Source: Chloroflexota bacterium
GTDB lineage: Bacteria > Chloroflexota > Dehalococcoidia > Tepidiformales > Tepidiformaceae
Assembly: GCA_026705605.1 (NCBI GenBank)
Contig: JAPPAK010000001.1
Coordinates: 496,001-560,000, forward strand
Length of the DNA: 64,000 nucleotides
Reading direction: 5' to 3'
The position numbers and the translations under genes are program-made. The notes below the pieces were generated by a model. That model searched no databases. It saw nothing but the letters and a program-made list of their open reading frames with translations, and was not told the DNA's origin. Shown piece by piece: positions 15,413-24,021 of this stretch; within the stretch, counting starts at the first letter, position 1, and the number at the start of each line of letters is the position of its first letter.

Positions 15413-16231
15413 ATGCGCGACCACACCGAGCGCCTCCTCGAAGCCGCGAGCGGTGGCGAGCCCGTCCTGCTCGCCACCGTCCTCGAGCCGGGCGCTGCTT
15501 CCCTGGAGCAGGGCGCGAAGCTGCTCGTCGAGCCCGGCGGCGGCCGCAGCGGCACGCTCGGCGACCCTCGCCTCGACGACCTCGTCGCCGAGCGCGCCCC
15601 CGACGCCTTCCGGCGCCACGCCGCCGAGACCGTCTACGACGGCCCCGACGGTCTCTCCGAGCGCGCCCTCCCCGAGGTGACGAGCGTCTACCTGGAAGTC
15701 GTCGAGTCGAAGCCGGTCTTCCTCGTCGTGGGCGCGGGCCACATCGGACGCGCTCTCGCCAAACTGGCCGACTTCCTGGATTACCACGTCGCCGTTCTGG
15801 ACGACCGTGAGGATTTCGCCGACCCCGAGCTCCTGCCGGAGGCCGACGAGGTCATCTGCGACGACTTCGAGGCGGCCCTCGACCGCTTCCCTATCAACCC
15901 CAACACCGCCATCGTGATGGTCACCCGCGGCCATAAGCAGGACGAACTCTCCCTGCGCCGCTGTCTCGGCCGGGATGCGGGGTACGTCGGCATGATCGGC
16001 TCGAAGCGCCGCACCGCTGCCGTCCTCGAACACCTCCGCGAGGAGGGCTTCGACCCGGACGAGCTCGCCAAGGTGCGCACCCCCATCGGCCTCACGATAG
16101 GTGCCGAGACGCCCGAAGAGATCGCCATCAGCATCATGGCCGAGGTTGTCATGCTCCGGCACGGCGGAGACGGCTCTCCCATGTACCACCGCCGTGGTCC
16201 CCAGCGCCCGCCCCTCTCCGGCGGCCGCTAG
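15413..16231 (+). CDS. XdhC/CoxI-family protein
   Basis: 272 residues. The N-terminal XdhC_CoxI domain (residues about 1-85, 'GEPVLLATVLEPG...GAKLLVEPGG') is joined to a Rossmann-type XdhC C-terminal domain ('FLVVGAGHIGRALAKLADFLDYHVAVLDDR', then 'YVGMIGSKRRTAAVLEHL' and 'TPIGLTIGAETPEEIAISIMAEVV'). Family members insert or modify the molybdenum cofactor of xanthine-dehydrogenase-type enzymes. No molybdo-hydroxylase genes are in this window, so the partner is elsewhere. ATG at 15413 rather than one 7 codons upstream, because the -10 lies between them. Confidence 0.9.
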   Translation: MRDHTERLLEAASGGEPVLLATVLEPGAASLEQGAKLLVEPGGGRSGTLGDPRLDDLVAERAPDAFRRHAAETVYDGPDGLSERALPEVTSVYLEVVESKPVFLVVGAGHIGRALAKLADFLDYHVAVLDDREDFADPELLPEADEVICDDFEAALDRFPINPNTAIVMVTRGHKQDELSLRRCLGRDAGYVGMIGSKRRTAAVLEHLREEGFDPDELAKVRTPIGLTIGAETPEEIAISIMAEVVMLRHGGDGSPMYHRRGPQRPPLSGGR

Positions 16232-16273
16232 TCCCGGAGCACGCCAGGACTGCGGAATCTGGTGGCGATACCC

Positions 16274-16516
16274 TCAGTCTGTCGAGGTACCTGCAGCCCC
16301 TTCGGAGACTGCCCGCTCCATCTCCTCCTCGGTCATGGGCGGCCCGTCGTACTGCAGCGCGCCGAAGAGTCGTGCAACTGGCTTCACCGCCACCATGCGG
16401 ATCGCGCCGTCGGTGATGATGTAGCGAATCCGGCCGCCCTCCCCCAACGACATGGCTTCCAGCACTTCCTCCGGGAGTGTCGTCTGTCCTCTGTCGGTAA
16501 CCTCTGACTCAAGCAT
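16274..16516 (-). CDS. AbrB/SpoVT-fold antitoxin-like DNA-binding protein (orphan)
   Basis: 80 residues. The N-terminal half is a swapped-hairpin AbrB domain: 'ESEVTDRGQTTLPEEVLEAMSL', then G-G-R-I-R-Y-I-I-T-D-G-A-I-R. The tail (G-P-P-M-T-E-E-E-M-E-R-A-V) resembles PrlF/MazE-like antitoxin tails that wrap the toxin. No toxin ORF of useful size is next to it; neighbours are the XdhC-like and PAC2 genes. It may be a stand-alone regulator or the remnant of a pair. The start ATG has GGGAGAA seven bases upstream, and TACCTT (16540-16535) is a likely -10. Confidence 0.78.
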   Translation of the reverse strand: MLESEVTDRGQTTLPEEVLEAMSLGEGGRIRYIITDGAIRMVAVKPVARLFGALQYDGPPMTEEEMERAVSEGAAGTSTD

Positions 16517-16572
16517 CTGACTTCTCCCGAGACCAAGGTACACGCCCCCCGCCCCCTAACCACACCACCCGC

Positions 16573-16578
16573 TACGAT
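16573..16578 (+). promoter_or_regulatory. Leaderless promoter -10 of the PAC2 gene (TACGAT)
   Basis: TACGAT, six bases (AGCTGC), then the GTG start at 16585. Confidence 0.65.
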
Positions 16579-16584
16579 AGCTGC

Positions 16585-17451
16585 GTGGACGGATTCGAGG
16601 TCTCGCCGGTCGAGGGGCTGCGCTCCCCCGTGGTCGTCATGGCGTTCACCGGCTGGAGCGACACCGGCACGGTCACCATCGACGCCGCCCGCCACCTGAT
16701 CGAGGCCAGCAACGCCGAGCGCTTCATCACCGTCGACCCCGAGGAGTACTTCGTCTTCACGGAGACCCGCCCCGAAGTCCGGCTCGTTGAGGGCGGCCTG
16801 CGCGAGATCACCTGGCCCACCAACGAGGCCTGGGCCGCCCGCCTGAGCGACGCCTCCCACGACCTCGTCGCGATCACCGGCACTGAGCCGAACCTGCGCT
16901 GGGAGCCGTTCGCCTCGCGTTTCGCGAGCGCCATCGCCGCCCTCCAGCCGTCGCTCGTCTGCACGCTCGTCGCGCGGCCGGCGGCCACCCCGCACACCCG
17001 CCCCATCCCCGTCAGCGGCAGCGCCGCCGATGCGGCCCTCGCGCGTCGCTTTGGCTTCGGCCCCTCCCGCTACCAGGGCCCCACGGGAATCATCGGCGTC
17101 CTCCACGACGCCATGCGCAAGCACGGCCTCCCCCTCGTGAGTGTCGCCGCCTCCGTTCCCCACTACCTCAGCGTCGACGAGAACCCGCCTGCCACCCTCG
17201 CGCTCCTTCGCGCCCTCGAACCGATGGTTGGGTACGTCCCGGGTCTCGACGAGCTTCAACGCGAATGCTCGGCCTTCCTCCAGCGCGTCGAGGAGGCGTC
17301 GAGCGGCGACGATCAGATCGTCCAGTACGTGCGCGCCCTCGAAGAGCAGTACCAGGAGGGTGATACCCCCATCGTCGACCCCGACACCGAGCTTTCTGCC
17401 GACGATGTCCTCCGCGACGTGGAGGACCTGCTCCGCGGCGACGGCTCCTGA
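16585..17451 (+). CDS. PAC2-family protein
   Basis: 288 residues. The fold of archaeal/eukaryotic proteasome assembly chaperone 2 is suggested by 'SPVVVMAFTGWSDTGTVTIDAARHL', 'YFVFTETRPEVRL', the mid-protein 'LVCTLVARPAATPHTRPIPVSG' and 'GPTGIIGVLHDAMRKHGLPLVSVAASVPHYL'. Bacterial members occur in actinobacteria and Chloroflexota, and their role is not established. The acidic C-terminus (last 25 residues) is variable. GTG start set by the leaderless promoter. Confidence 0.88.
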   Translation: MDGFEVSPVEGLRSPVVVMAFTGWSDTGTVTIDAARHLIEASNAERFITVDPEEYFVFTETRPEVRLVEGGLREITWPTNEAWAARLSDASHDLVAITGTEPNLRWEPFASRFASAIAALQPSLVCTLVARPAATPHTRPIPVSGSAADAALARRFGFGPSRYQGPTGIIGVLHDAMRKHGLPLVSVAASVPHYLSVDENPPATLALLRALEPMVGYVPGLDELQRECSAFLQRVEEASSGDDQIVQYVRALEEQYQEGDTPIVDPDTELSADDVLRDVEDLLRGDGS

Positions 17452-17454
17452 CCC

Positions 17455-18195
17455 CTAGGGCGCCTCGCTCAGTTCGAAGCGCGAGAGGCGCCGCACTGCC
17501 AGCGCTGCGCCCACCGCCGTCACCACCGCCAGCAGGATTATCGAGTACGTCGTGCCGAGGTCTGCGTCGAACACCCACGGGTTTGTGTCGCCCACGGCCT
17601 CCGCGATCGAAGCGGTGAACTCGCGGATGCTGAACCGCTGCACGCCCGGTGCGAAGTTTGTGATCACGGCCTCCCAGATGAAGGCGTAGGCCAGCCCCAC
17701 GAACAGCGCCCGCGAGGTCACCAGGCTGAGCAGGACAAAGACCGACGAGTACGCCAGCGACCCTACCCCGATGGCGACCAGGAACCCGATCAGGAGGCGC
17801 GACTCGCCCTCCCCCGCCAGCGCGACGACCCCGCTGACCAGGGCGCTTGCCAGCACCAGCACCGCCGTCGCCCCCCACGCCGCCAGCAGCTTCCCGGCGA
17901 CGATCCGCCAGCGCTCCGCCGGCTTCGAGAGCAGGTAGACGATCGTCCCGTCCTCGATCTCGCTCCCCAGCGAGGCCGTCGCCAGCACCAGGGCCGTCAG
18001 CGGAAGCAGGATGTTGATGACGAGCGCGTTCAGCACCACCTGCGCGGCGAACTCGGCGGCCGACTCATCGCCGTCGCCGGCCGCCCGGAAGATGATGGCG
18101 GCCAGCACCGGCAGCAATCCCACTGCCGCCAGGAACAGGGTCCGCTTCTGCCCCAGCAGCTGTCGCAGCGTCAGCGTCAGCACCAGCCAGGTCAT
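17455..18195 (-). CDS. ABC-2 type exporter permease (second pair)
   Basis: 246 residues, about six transmembrane helices: one after the N-terminal LRQLLGQKRT, then segments near residues 55-75, 108-128, 133-152, 155-180 and 218-235. The motif 'LGSEIEDGTIVYLLSKPAERWRIVAGKL' is typical of ABC-2 permeases of the multi-copper/antibiotic export type. ATG overlaps the stop of its ATPase gene (ATGA). Substrate unknown. Confidence 0.85.
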   Translation of the reverse strand: MTWLVLTLTLRQLLGQKRTLFLAAVGLLPVLAAIIFRAAGDGDESAAEFAAQVVLNALVINILLPLTALVLATASLGSEIEDGTIVYLLSKPAERWRIVAGKLLAAWGATAVLVLASALVSGVVALAGEGESRLLIGFLVAIGVGSLAYSSVFVLLSLVTSRALFVGLAYAFIWEAVITNFAPGVQRFSIREFTASIAEAVGDTNPWVFDADLGTTYSIILLAVVTAVGAALAVRRLSRFELSEAP

Positions 18196-19130
18196 CGCGT
18201 CACCAGGTAGTCGAAGACGCTCTCGAGCGACTCGTCCTCGGGGCGCACCTCGAACAGCGAAGCGCCCACCTCCTGCGCCGCCCGCGGCGCCGCGGAGGTG
18301 AACGCGCCGAGCTCGTTCGTCCGCACCACGATCTTGCCGTCCGTCAGCTCGACGCCGAAGACGCTCTCTTCCGCCATCAGCGTCCGCGCGAGGCCGCGGT
18401 TGTCGCTCGACCGGATCGTGATCGTGTGGGGCCGGTCTGTCATCAGCTTGCGAATCGCTCGGAAGTCCCCGGACGCCGCCAGCCGCCCCGCGACCACGAC
18501 CAGCACGTTCTCCCCCAGCCGCTCGACCTCCTCCAGGATGTGCGACGAGAACAGGATCGTCCGCCCCTGGTCCGCCATCCGGCCCAGAAGCTCCATCATC
18601 TGCAGGCGCTGGCGCGGATCCATGCCGTTGAACGGCTCGTCCAGCAGCAGCACTTCGGGGTCGTGGACGAGGGCGGCGGCGATCTTGATGCGCTGCTTCA
18701 TCCCCTTGGAGTACCCGCCCGTCGCCCGATCCGCGTCGCCCACCATCTCGACCATGTGAAGCGCCCGCAGCGCCGCGTCCCCGGCGTCGGGAAGTCCGTG
18801 CATGCGCGCGCTCATCAGCACGAACTGGTGGCCGGTCTGGAAGTCGTATACCGCCTCCCGCTCCGGGACGAGCGCGACTCGCCGGTAGATGTCCGGGTTG
18901 CCGAAGGAGCTCTCCCCCAGCACCTGCACGTCCCCTACCGACGGCTTCAGGAAGCCCGCGATCATGTTCAGCAGCGTCGTCTTCCCCGCACCGTTCGGCC
19001 CGAGCAAGCCTGTCACGCCCGGTTCGAGCGCGAACGAGATGCCGTTCACGGCCACCACGTTGCCGTACCAGCGCGAGACATCGACCACCTCGACCGCGGC
19101 CTGGGGCGCCGTCCCTTCCGCCGTGCTCAC
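18192..19130 (-). CDS. ABC exporter ATPase (second pair)
   Basis: 312 residues. Walker A G-P-N-G-A-G-K-T (about 44-51), signature Y-S-K-G-M-K-Q-R, Walker B L-L-L-D-E-P and the switch 'SSHILEEVERL' are all intact. The C-terminal ~80 residues are the DUF4162-like tail found on exporter ATPases. GTG start at 19130 overlaps the preceding permease stop (GTGA); the longer open frame to 19514 is a shadow of that permease. It would power the permease at 17455. Confidence 0.92.
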   Translation of the reverse strand: MSTAEGTAPQAAVEVVDVSRWYGNVVAVNGISFALEPGVTGLLGPNGAGKTTLLNMIAGFLKPSVGDVQVLGESSFGNPDIYRRVALVPEREAVYDFQTGHQFVLMSARMHGLPDAGDAALRALHMVEMVGDADRATGGYSKGMKQRIKIAAALVHDPEVLLLDEPFNGMDPRQRLQMMELLGRMADQGRTILFSSHILEEVERLGENVLVVVAGRLAASGDFRAIRKLMTDRPHTITIRSSDNRGLARTLMAEESVFGVELTDGKIVVRTNELGAFTSAAPRAAQEVGASLFEVRPEDESLESVFDYLVTR

Positions 19131-20032
19131 AGGCTTCGCCGTCCGTAGTGGCGCACCAGTAGCGCGACCGCGATAGCCGTGACCGCCAGCGCGAAGAAGA
19201 AGTACCAGCCCCCGGCGAAGTCCGCGGTATTGAGCGGGTGTCCCTCGCCGATGTCCGGAGCGGCGTCGAAGAACCAGTACGTGAACCCGTCGATCACGAA
19301 GAACGGGTTCAGGAAGACGCCGAGCCGGCCGATGAAGTTCTCCACCACCCCGACCAGCACGCCCGAGATGATGGGGAGGAACACAAACGGCGCGATGACG
19401 CCGATGGTGGCGAAGGCCCGCCGCCCGCTCTGCGCGGAGATCACCATCCCGATCGCCGCGAAGAAAAGCGAAATCAGGAGACTGCTGCCGATGATCGGCC
19501 CCACCTGCCCCCACTCGTCCTGGAAGTAGCCACCGAAGCTGTCCACCACGAGCGCGTTGCCGAAGAACAGGAGCGCCTGTGGCAGCAGCGTCAGCGCCAG
19601 CAACGCCGTCGCCATCGAGGCGTACCGCGCCAGGGCGTAGTCCTGCCGGCTCAGCCCCCGCGAGAAGTAGAGCGGTAGCGTCGCGTGCCGCTGGTCTCGC
19701 CCCAGCAACTCCGGCGCGACCGCCGCCACGAACAGCATCAGGGCCGCCGGCGGGAAGAAGAAGGTCGAAGTGAAGTAGTCCTCCGCCCCGATCGCGTCCG
19801 AGATGTCGATGTCGATGAAAGCCGCTGCCATCAGGTAGCCCAGCGCCGGGATCGCCGCGACGACCGCGAGCCCCATCGGGAAGACTTTGCTGCGCGTCCG
19901 CCGCCCCAGCCCGAATGCCGCCCGCAGCCCGTGCACGTACAGGGAGAGCACGGCGTCCCAGGGTCCCAGGCGACGCCCCTCGTAGCGCCGGTAGCCGAGG
20001 TCGTAGATGCTTCCCGCCGCCCGCTCAGACAC
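19127..20032 (-). CDS. ABC-2 type exporter permease (first pair)
   Basis: 301 residues. It starts 'SIYDLGYRRYEGRRLG', a sequence common at the N-terminus of ABC-2 permeases of this class. Transmembrane helices lie near residues 50-70, 90-110, 145-170, 185-205, 215-240 and 275-295, and the conserved 'LLGRDQRHATLPLYFSRGLSRQDY' loop is present. GTG at 20032 is chosen by that N-terminal similarity; it overlaps the end of the first ATPase by 8 bases. Confidence 0.87.
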   Translation of the reverse strand: MSERAAGSIYDLGYRRYEGRRLGPWDAVLSLYVHGLRAAFGLGRRTRSKVFPMGLAVVAAIPALGYLMAAAFIDIDISDAIGAEDYFTSTFFFPPAALMLFVAAVAPELLGRDQRHATLPLYFSRGLSRQDYALARYASMATALLALTLLPQALLFFGNALVVDSFGGYFQDEWGQVGPIIGSSLLISLFFAAIGMVISAQSGRRAFATIGVIAPFVFLPIISGVLVGVVENFIGRLGVFLNPFFVIDGFTYWFFDAAPDIGEGHPLNTADFAGGWYFFFALAVTAIAVALLVRHYGRRSL

Positions 20033-20948
20033 GCTCCGCCACCGCCTCATCCGCTTCCGGGCGGAAGATGTCCTCGAGCGTCTGCCGGCGCTGCTCCAGC
20101 CGCACGAGCCCCAGCTCAAGTTCGACGATGCAGTCGCGAATCGCGTCGTACGGGTCGTCGCCGTTCAGACCCACGTGCGCGAGGAAACCCTCGCCGCGTG
20201 CCTCGAAGCCCCGCTTCGTCAGTGCCTCCGCCAGCGCCGCGGCATCGCCCTCTACCTCCACCTCCAGCGACCCCAGCCCCGCCGTGAACTCCGCCACCGC
20301 CCCCTGCCGCACCAGCCGCCCCGCGTCGATTACGACGAGCGAGTCGCACACCCGCTCGATCTCCCCCAGCAGGTGCGACGACATCAGCACGGCAATCCCG
20401 AACTCCCGCCCGGTGCGGCGCACCAGGTCGAGCATCTCCTCGCGCCCCGCCGGGTCGAGGCCGTTCGTGGGCTCGTCCAGGAAGATCAGGCGCGGGTCGT
20501 GGACGAGCGCCTGCGCGAGCTTCACGCGCTGCTTCATGCCCGTGGAGTACCCGCCGATCTCCCGGTAGCGCTCCTCGAACAGCCCCACGTGACGCAGCGT
20601 CTCCGCCGTACGCTCGCGGGCGGCGGTGCGCGGCAGGCCGCTCACCTCCGCCAGGTGCGCCACGAACTCCGTCGCCGAGAGGTCGGGGGGCAGGCAGTCG
20701 TGCTCCGGCATGTAGCCGACGAGCCCGCGGATCGCCCGCCCCTCGGTCTCCACGTCCATGTCAAGCACGCGCGCCTTCCCGCGCGTCGCGGGCAGCAATC
20801 CCAGCAGGATCTTGATGAGCGTGCTCTTCCCCGCCCCGTTCGCCCCAACCAGCCCGATGATGCCCGGTTCGACGTTGATGTCGAGCGCGTTCAGCGCAGT
20901 TACTCGGGGGTACTGCTTGGTGAGGGCGTACGTCTCGATGAGGGGCAC
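20025..20948 (-). CDS. ABC exporter ATPase (first pair)
   Basis: 307 residues. Walker A G-A-N-G-A-G-K-S (about 35-42), signature Y-S-T-G-M-K-Q-R, Walker B L-I-F-L-D-E-P-T-N-G and H-switch 'MSSHLLGEIERV', followed by a tail domain of about 85 residues. First gene of the four-gene ABC cluster (ATPase-permease-ATPase-permease), every junction overlapping. TAGGAT on the minus strand about 16 bases upstream is a likely -10. Two different ATPases suggest two transporters or one asymmetric complex. Confidence 0.92.
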   Translation of the reverse strand: MPLIETYALTKQYPRVTALNALDINVEPGIIGLVGANGAGKSTLIKILLGLLPATRGKARVLDMDVETEGRAIRGLVGYMPEHDCLPPDLSATEFVAHLAEVSGLPRTAARERTAETLRHVGLFEERYREIGGYSTGMKQRVKLAQALVHDPRLIFLDEPTNGLDPAGREEMLDLVRRTGREFGIAVLMSSHLLGEIERVCDSLVVIDAGRLVRQGAVAEFTAGLGSLEVEVEGDAAALAEALTKRGFEARGEGFLAHVGLNGDDPYDAIRDCIVELELGLVRLEQRRQTLEDIFRPEADEAVAERV

Positions 20949-20994
20949 GGCTCTATCCTAGCCGCCGGCAAGGAACCGGTCTGCCTCGACTGTG

Positions 20995-22179
20995 TCAGGC
21001 TCCGGTAAGCGACACCGGCAGCGAGGTGTAGCCCAGCACCACGCCCGTGCCCGTCTGCCGCACCGGCGGCGCCGCCGGCTCGATCGCGGCGAAGCGGTCG
21101 AGCCACGTATTCAGCGTGAATCGCGCTTCCGCCCGCGCCAGCGGCGAGCCGAGGCAGTAGTGCGTCCCGTGCCCGAACCCGACGTGCGCGTGCAGGTCGC
21201 GCTCCAGCACGAACTCGTCCGGCTCCTCCCACTCCTCCGGGTCGCGGTTGGCGGCCCCGTAGAACACGCCGACGCGTTGGTCGGCCGGAATCGTCACGCC
21301 GTTCAGCTCGACGTCCCGCGTGGTCCGCCGGAAGAGTACCTGGACCGGGCTTTCGTAGCGCAGCATCTCCTCGATCAGTTGCGGGATGAGGGATCGGTCC
21401 TCGCGCAGCCGCGACCACAGTTCCGGCCGCTGCGAGAGGAAGGCGATCATGTTGCCCATCAGGTTCGTCGTCGTCTCGTTCCCGGCGATCAACAGCAGCA
21501 TGCAGAAGCCGAGCACCTCCCAGTCCTCCAGCGCTTCACCCTCGATCTCCGCCTCCACCAGCGCCGTGATCAGATCCTCCGCCCCGTGCTCCCGCCTCGC
21601 CGCTGCCATCTGGCCGAAGTAGGCCATCATCTCCTGCGTCGACTGCTGCCGCTCCTCCGGTGACCGTGGATGGACACCGAGCGCGTCGTCCGTCCAGCGC
21701 TTGAAGGTCTGGTACTCGTCCCGCGGAATCCCCAGCAGCTCGGCAATCGCCATCACCGGCAGGGGCATCGTGTAGTTCTGAACGACCTCGTACTCGCCCC
21801 CGTCCACGTCCTGCAGCAGCTCGTTCACCACCGACTCCAGCCATGGCTCCAGCTCGCGGATGCGGCGCGGCGTGAACGCCTTGTTCACCAGCTTGCGGAA
21901 GCGCGTGTGGCGAGGCGGGTCGTCGTTCAGCAGCACGAGCCGCATGCTGCTGTTGCTGCTCGACCCTCCCGTCGAGGCCGACGAGAACGTCTCGTGGTCC
22001 CCGAGCGCGCCGTAGACATCGTCGTACCGCAGCAGCGCCCAAAGGCCGCCCGCCGAGGATCCCGCCTCCTGCCCGAAGAAGATCGGCGACTGCGCCCGCA
22101 GCCGATCGTACTCCGGGTAGGGGTTGGCGTTGCACTCGGGCGTCATCAGCGTGGTGGCGGTCGCGGTTGGGGCACTCAT
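20995..22179 (-). CDS. Cytochrome P450
   Basis: 394 residues, soluble bacterial type. Heme-thiolate loop F-G-H-G-T-H-Y-C-L-G with Cys342; I-helix A-G-N-E-T-T (232-237); E-x-x-R at Glu271/Arg274. It resembles CYP107/CYP125-like hydroxylases acting on small or lipid substrates; substrate unknown. AAGGAG lies 7 bases before the ATG and TAGACT (22218-22213) is a likely -10. It is divergent from the acyl-CoA ligase, which hints at a shared oxidative degradation route; no ferredoxin partner is adjacent. Confidence 0.95.
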   Translation of the reverse strand: MSAPTATATTLMTPECNANPYPEYDRLRAQSPIFFGQEAGSSAGGLWALLRYDDVYGALGDHETFSSASTGGSSSNSSMRLVLLNDDPPRHTRFRKLVNKAFTPRRIRELEPWLESVVNELLQDVDGGEYEVVQNYTMPLPVMAIAELLGIPRDEYQTFKRWTDDALGVHPRSPEERQQSTQEMMAYFGQMAAARREHGAEDLITALVEAEIEGEALEDWEVLGFCMLLLIAGNETTTNLMGNMIAFLSQRPELWSRLREDRSLIPQLIEEMLRYESPVQVLFRRTTRDVELNGVTIPADQRVGVFYGAANRDPEEWEEPDEFVLERDLHAHVGFGHGTHYCLGSPLARAEARFTLNTWLDRFAAIEPAAPPVRQTGTGVVLGYTSLPVSLTGA

Positions 22180-22259
22180 CGGCAGGCTCCTTGAGGGGCG
22201 ATGCGGGGATGGAGTCTACCGAACGCCCCGCTACGCCCCCTAACCCCGCCTTCCGGTTT

Positions 22260-22277
22260 CGCCCGTGCGGACGGGCG
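22260..22277. promoter_or_regulatory. Inverted repeat in the P450/ligase divergent promoter
   Basis: CGCCCGT-GCGG-ACGGGCG, a perfect 7-bp inverted repeat, ends 3 bases before the TAGCAT -10 (22280-22285) of the ligase gene. It is placed where a repressor could block the ligase promoter. In GC-rich DNA such a repeat can arise by chance. Confidence 0.35.
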
Positions 22278-22318
22278 GGTAGCATCTCGCCACGCCCGCA
22301 TGGCGCCCGGAGAAGCCC

Positions 22319-23911
22319 ATGGAAGTCCCCATGGTCGTCAACGATTTCCTCTTCCGCGCGGAGAGCCTGTACGGCCCCAAGGAGGCGGTCGTCGACGGGG
22401 ACAGGCGCTTCACCTACGCCGAGTTCGCCAGGCGCTGCTACAAGCTCGCGCACGGCCTCACGAGCCTCGGCGTGGGCAAGGGCGACCGCGTCGGCATCCT
22501 CAGCCCCAACAGCCACCACTTCCTCGAGTCGTTCTACGGGACCTCCCTCATCGGCGCCGTCCTCGTTCCCCTCAACTACCGCCTCGTGTCCGAGGACTTC
22601 CAGTACGCCTTCTCCCACTCCGGCGCGAAGGTCATCATCGCCGACTCCGACCTCACCGATGCCCTCGACGCCATCCGCGACGGCCTCCCCGATGTCGAGC
22701 ACTGGATCGTCGCCCGCTACGGCGACGCCCCCACCCCCGACGGCTGGCAGGACTGGGAGGAGCTCGTCGCCGGACAGCCCGAGACGCCCCCGCCCGACCC
22801 GCAGCTCGACGAGAACGACCTCGTCAGCATCAACTACACCTCCGGCACCACCGCCCGCCCCAAGGGCGTGATGCTCACCCACCGCAACTTCTACGCCAAC
22901 GCCTACCACTTCATCGCCCACCTGGGCGTCAACCACGACGACGTCGAGATGTGGACCCTGCCGATGTTCCACTGCAACGGCTGGGGCGGCGTCTACGCCC
23001 TTACGGCGATGGGCGGGAAGCACGTCATCGTGCGCGCCCCCGAGCCGGACCTGCTGTATGGCCTCATGCGCGACGAGGGCGTCACCTTCGCCTGTATGGC
23101 CCCCGCCGTCCTCGCTCGCATCCTCGACTTCGAGGACGCCGGCGAGTACGAGATCGCGACCAGCCCCCGCTTCGTCTGCGCCGGCGCCCCACCCCCCGTC
23201 ACGTTCGTCGAGCGGCTCGAGCAGGAGCGCGGCTGGACCTTCATGCAGATCTACGGCCTCACCGAGACGGCCCCAATCCTCACCGTCGCCGAGCCCAAGC
23301 CCCACGTGACCGCCGAGGGCGACGCCTTCTACCGGCTGAAGGCGCGTGCCGGGCACCCCTCCGTCGGCGTCGATCTGCGCGTTGTCGGCGAGGGCGGCCG
23401 CGACGTCCCCCGTGACGACACCGCCATCGGTGAGGTCGCGGCCCGCGGCAATATGGTCTTCAAGGGTTACTGGAACCAGCCCGAGGAGACCGCCAAGGTG
23501 GTCCGCGATGGCTACTTCTATACCGGCGACCTCGCAACCGTGAACGAGCACGGCTACATCAACATCGTCGACCGCGCCAAGGACGTCATCATCTCCGGCG
23601 GCGAGAACATCTCCTCCATTGAGGTCGAGGACGTGCTCTACCGGCACCCCAAGGTGCTCGAGGCCGCCGTCGTCGGCATCCCCAGCGAGCGCTGGGGCGA
23701 GACGCCCCTTGCCGTCATCGTCCTGCAGCAGGGCGAGGACGCAACCGCCGACGAGATTACCAACTTCTGCCGCGAGAACATGGCCCACTTCAAGGTGCCG
23801 CGCCAGATCGAATTCGCCGCCGAGCTCCCCCGCACGGCCACCGGCAAGCTCAAGAAGTTCGAGCTACGCGAGCCCTACTGGGCGGAAACCGGCGGTCGCC
23901 GGGTCAACTGA
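22319..23911 (+). CDS. AMP-dependent acyl-CoA ligase (fatty-acid type)
   Basis: 530 residues. Adenylate-forming enzyme activating a carboxylic acid to its acyl-CoA. P-loop Y-T-S-G-T-T-A-R-P-K-G, A5 motif 'QIYGLTETAP', A7 'YTGDLATVNEHGYINIVDRAKD', A8 'ISGGENISSIEVEDVLYRHP' and the A10 catalytic lysine in T-A-T-G-K-L-K-K are all intact. Closest in style to medium/long-chain FadD3/AlkK enzymes. GGAGAA lies 6 bases before the ATG. Divergent from the P450. Confidence 0.94.
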   Translation: MEVPMVVNDFLFRAESLYGPKEAVVDGDRRFTYAEFARRCYKLAHGLTSLGVGKGDRVGILSPNSHHFLESFYGTSLIGAVLVPLNYRLVSEDFQYAFSHSGAKVIIADSDLTDALDAIRDGLPDVEHWIVARYGDAPTPDGWQDWEELVAGQPETPPPDPQLDENDLVSINYTSGTTARPKGVMLTHRNFYANAYHFIAHLGVNHDDVEMWTLPMFHCNGWGGVYALTAMGGKHVIVRAPEPDLLYGLMRDEGVTFACMAPAVLARILDFEDAGEYEIATSPRFVCAGAPPPVTFVERLEQERGWTFMQIYGLTETAPILTVAEPKPHVTAEGDAFYRLKARAGHPSVGVDLRVVGEGGRDVPRDDTAIGEVAARGNMVFKGYWNQPEETAKVVRDGYFYTGDLATVNEHGYINIVDRAKDVIISGGENISSIEVEDVLYRHPKVLEAAVVGIPSERWGETPLAVIVLQQGEDATADEITNFCRENMAHFKVPRQIEFAAELPRTATGKLKKFELREPYWAETGGRRVN

Positions 23912-23951
23912 CGGCAGGTGCGCGCACACGCTGTGATCCGCGCGAATCATC

Positions 23952-23993
23952 GCATGCAGTGATAGCATTGCTATCGACGCCATCACTGCATGC
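23952..23993. promoter_or_regulatory. Nested operator of the FitAB-type toxin-antitoxin locus
   Basis: An outer perfect inverted repeat, GCATGCAGTGAT (23952-23963) and ATCACTGCATGC (23982-23993), flanks 18 bases. Inside it a second inverted repeat, GATAGC-ATT-GCTATC (23961-23975), overlaps a candidate -10 (TAGCAT, 23963-23968). FitAB complexes are known to bind TGATAGCA-type half-sites, and the inner repeat contains that very sequence. Very likely the autoregulatory operator. Confidence 0.75.
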
Positions 23994-24021
23994 ACGTCGC
24001 GTGCGGCTGGGAGGGTGAACC

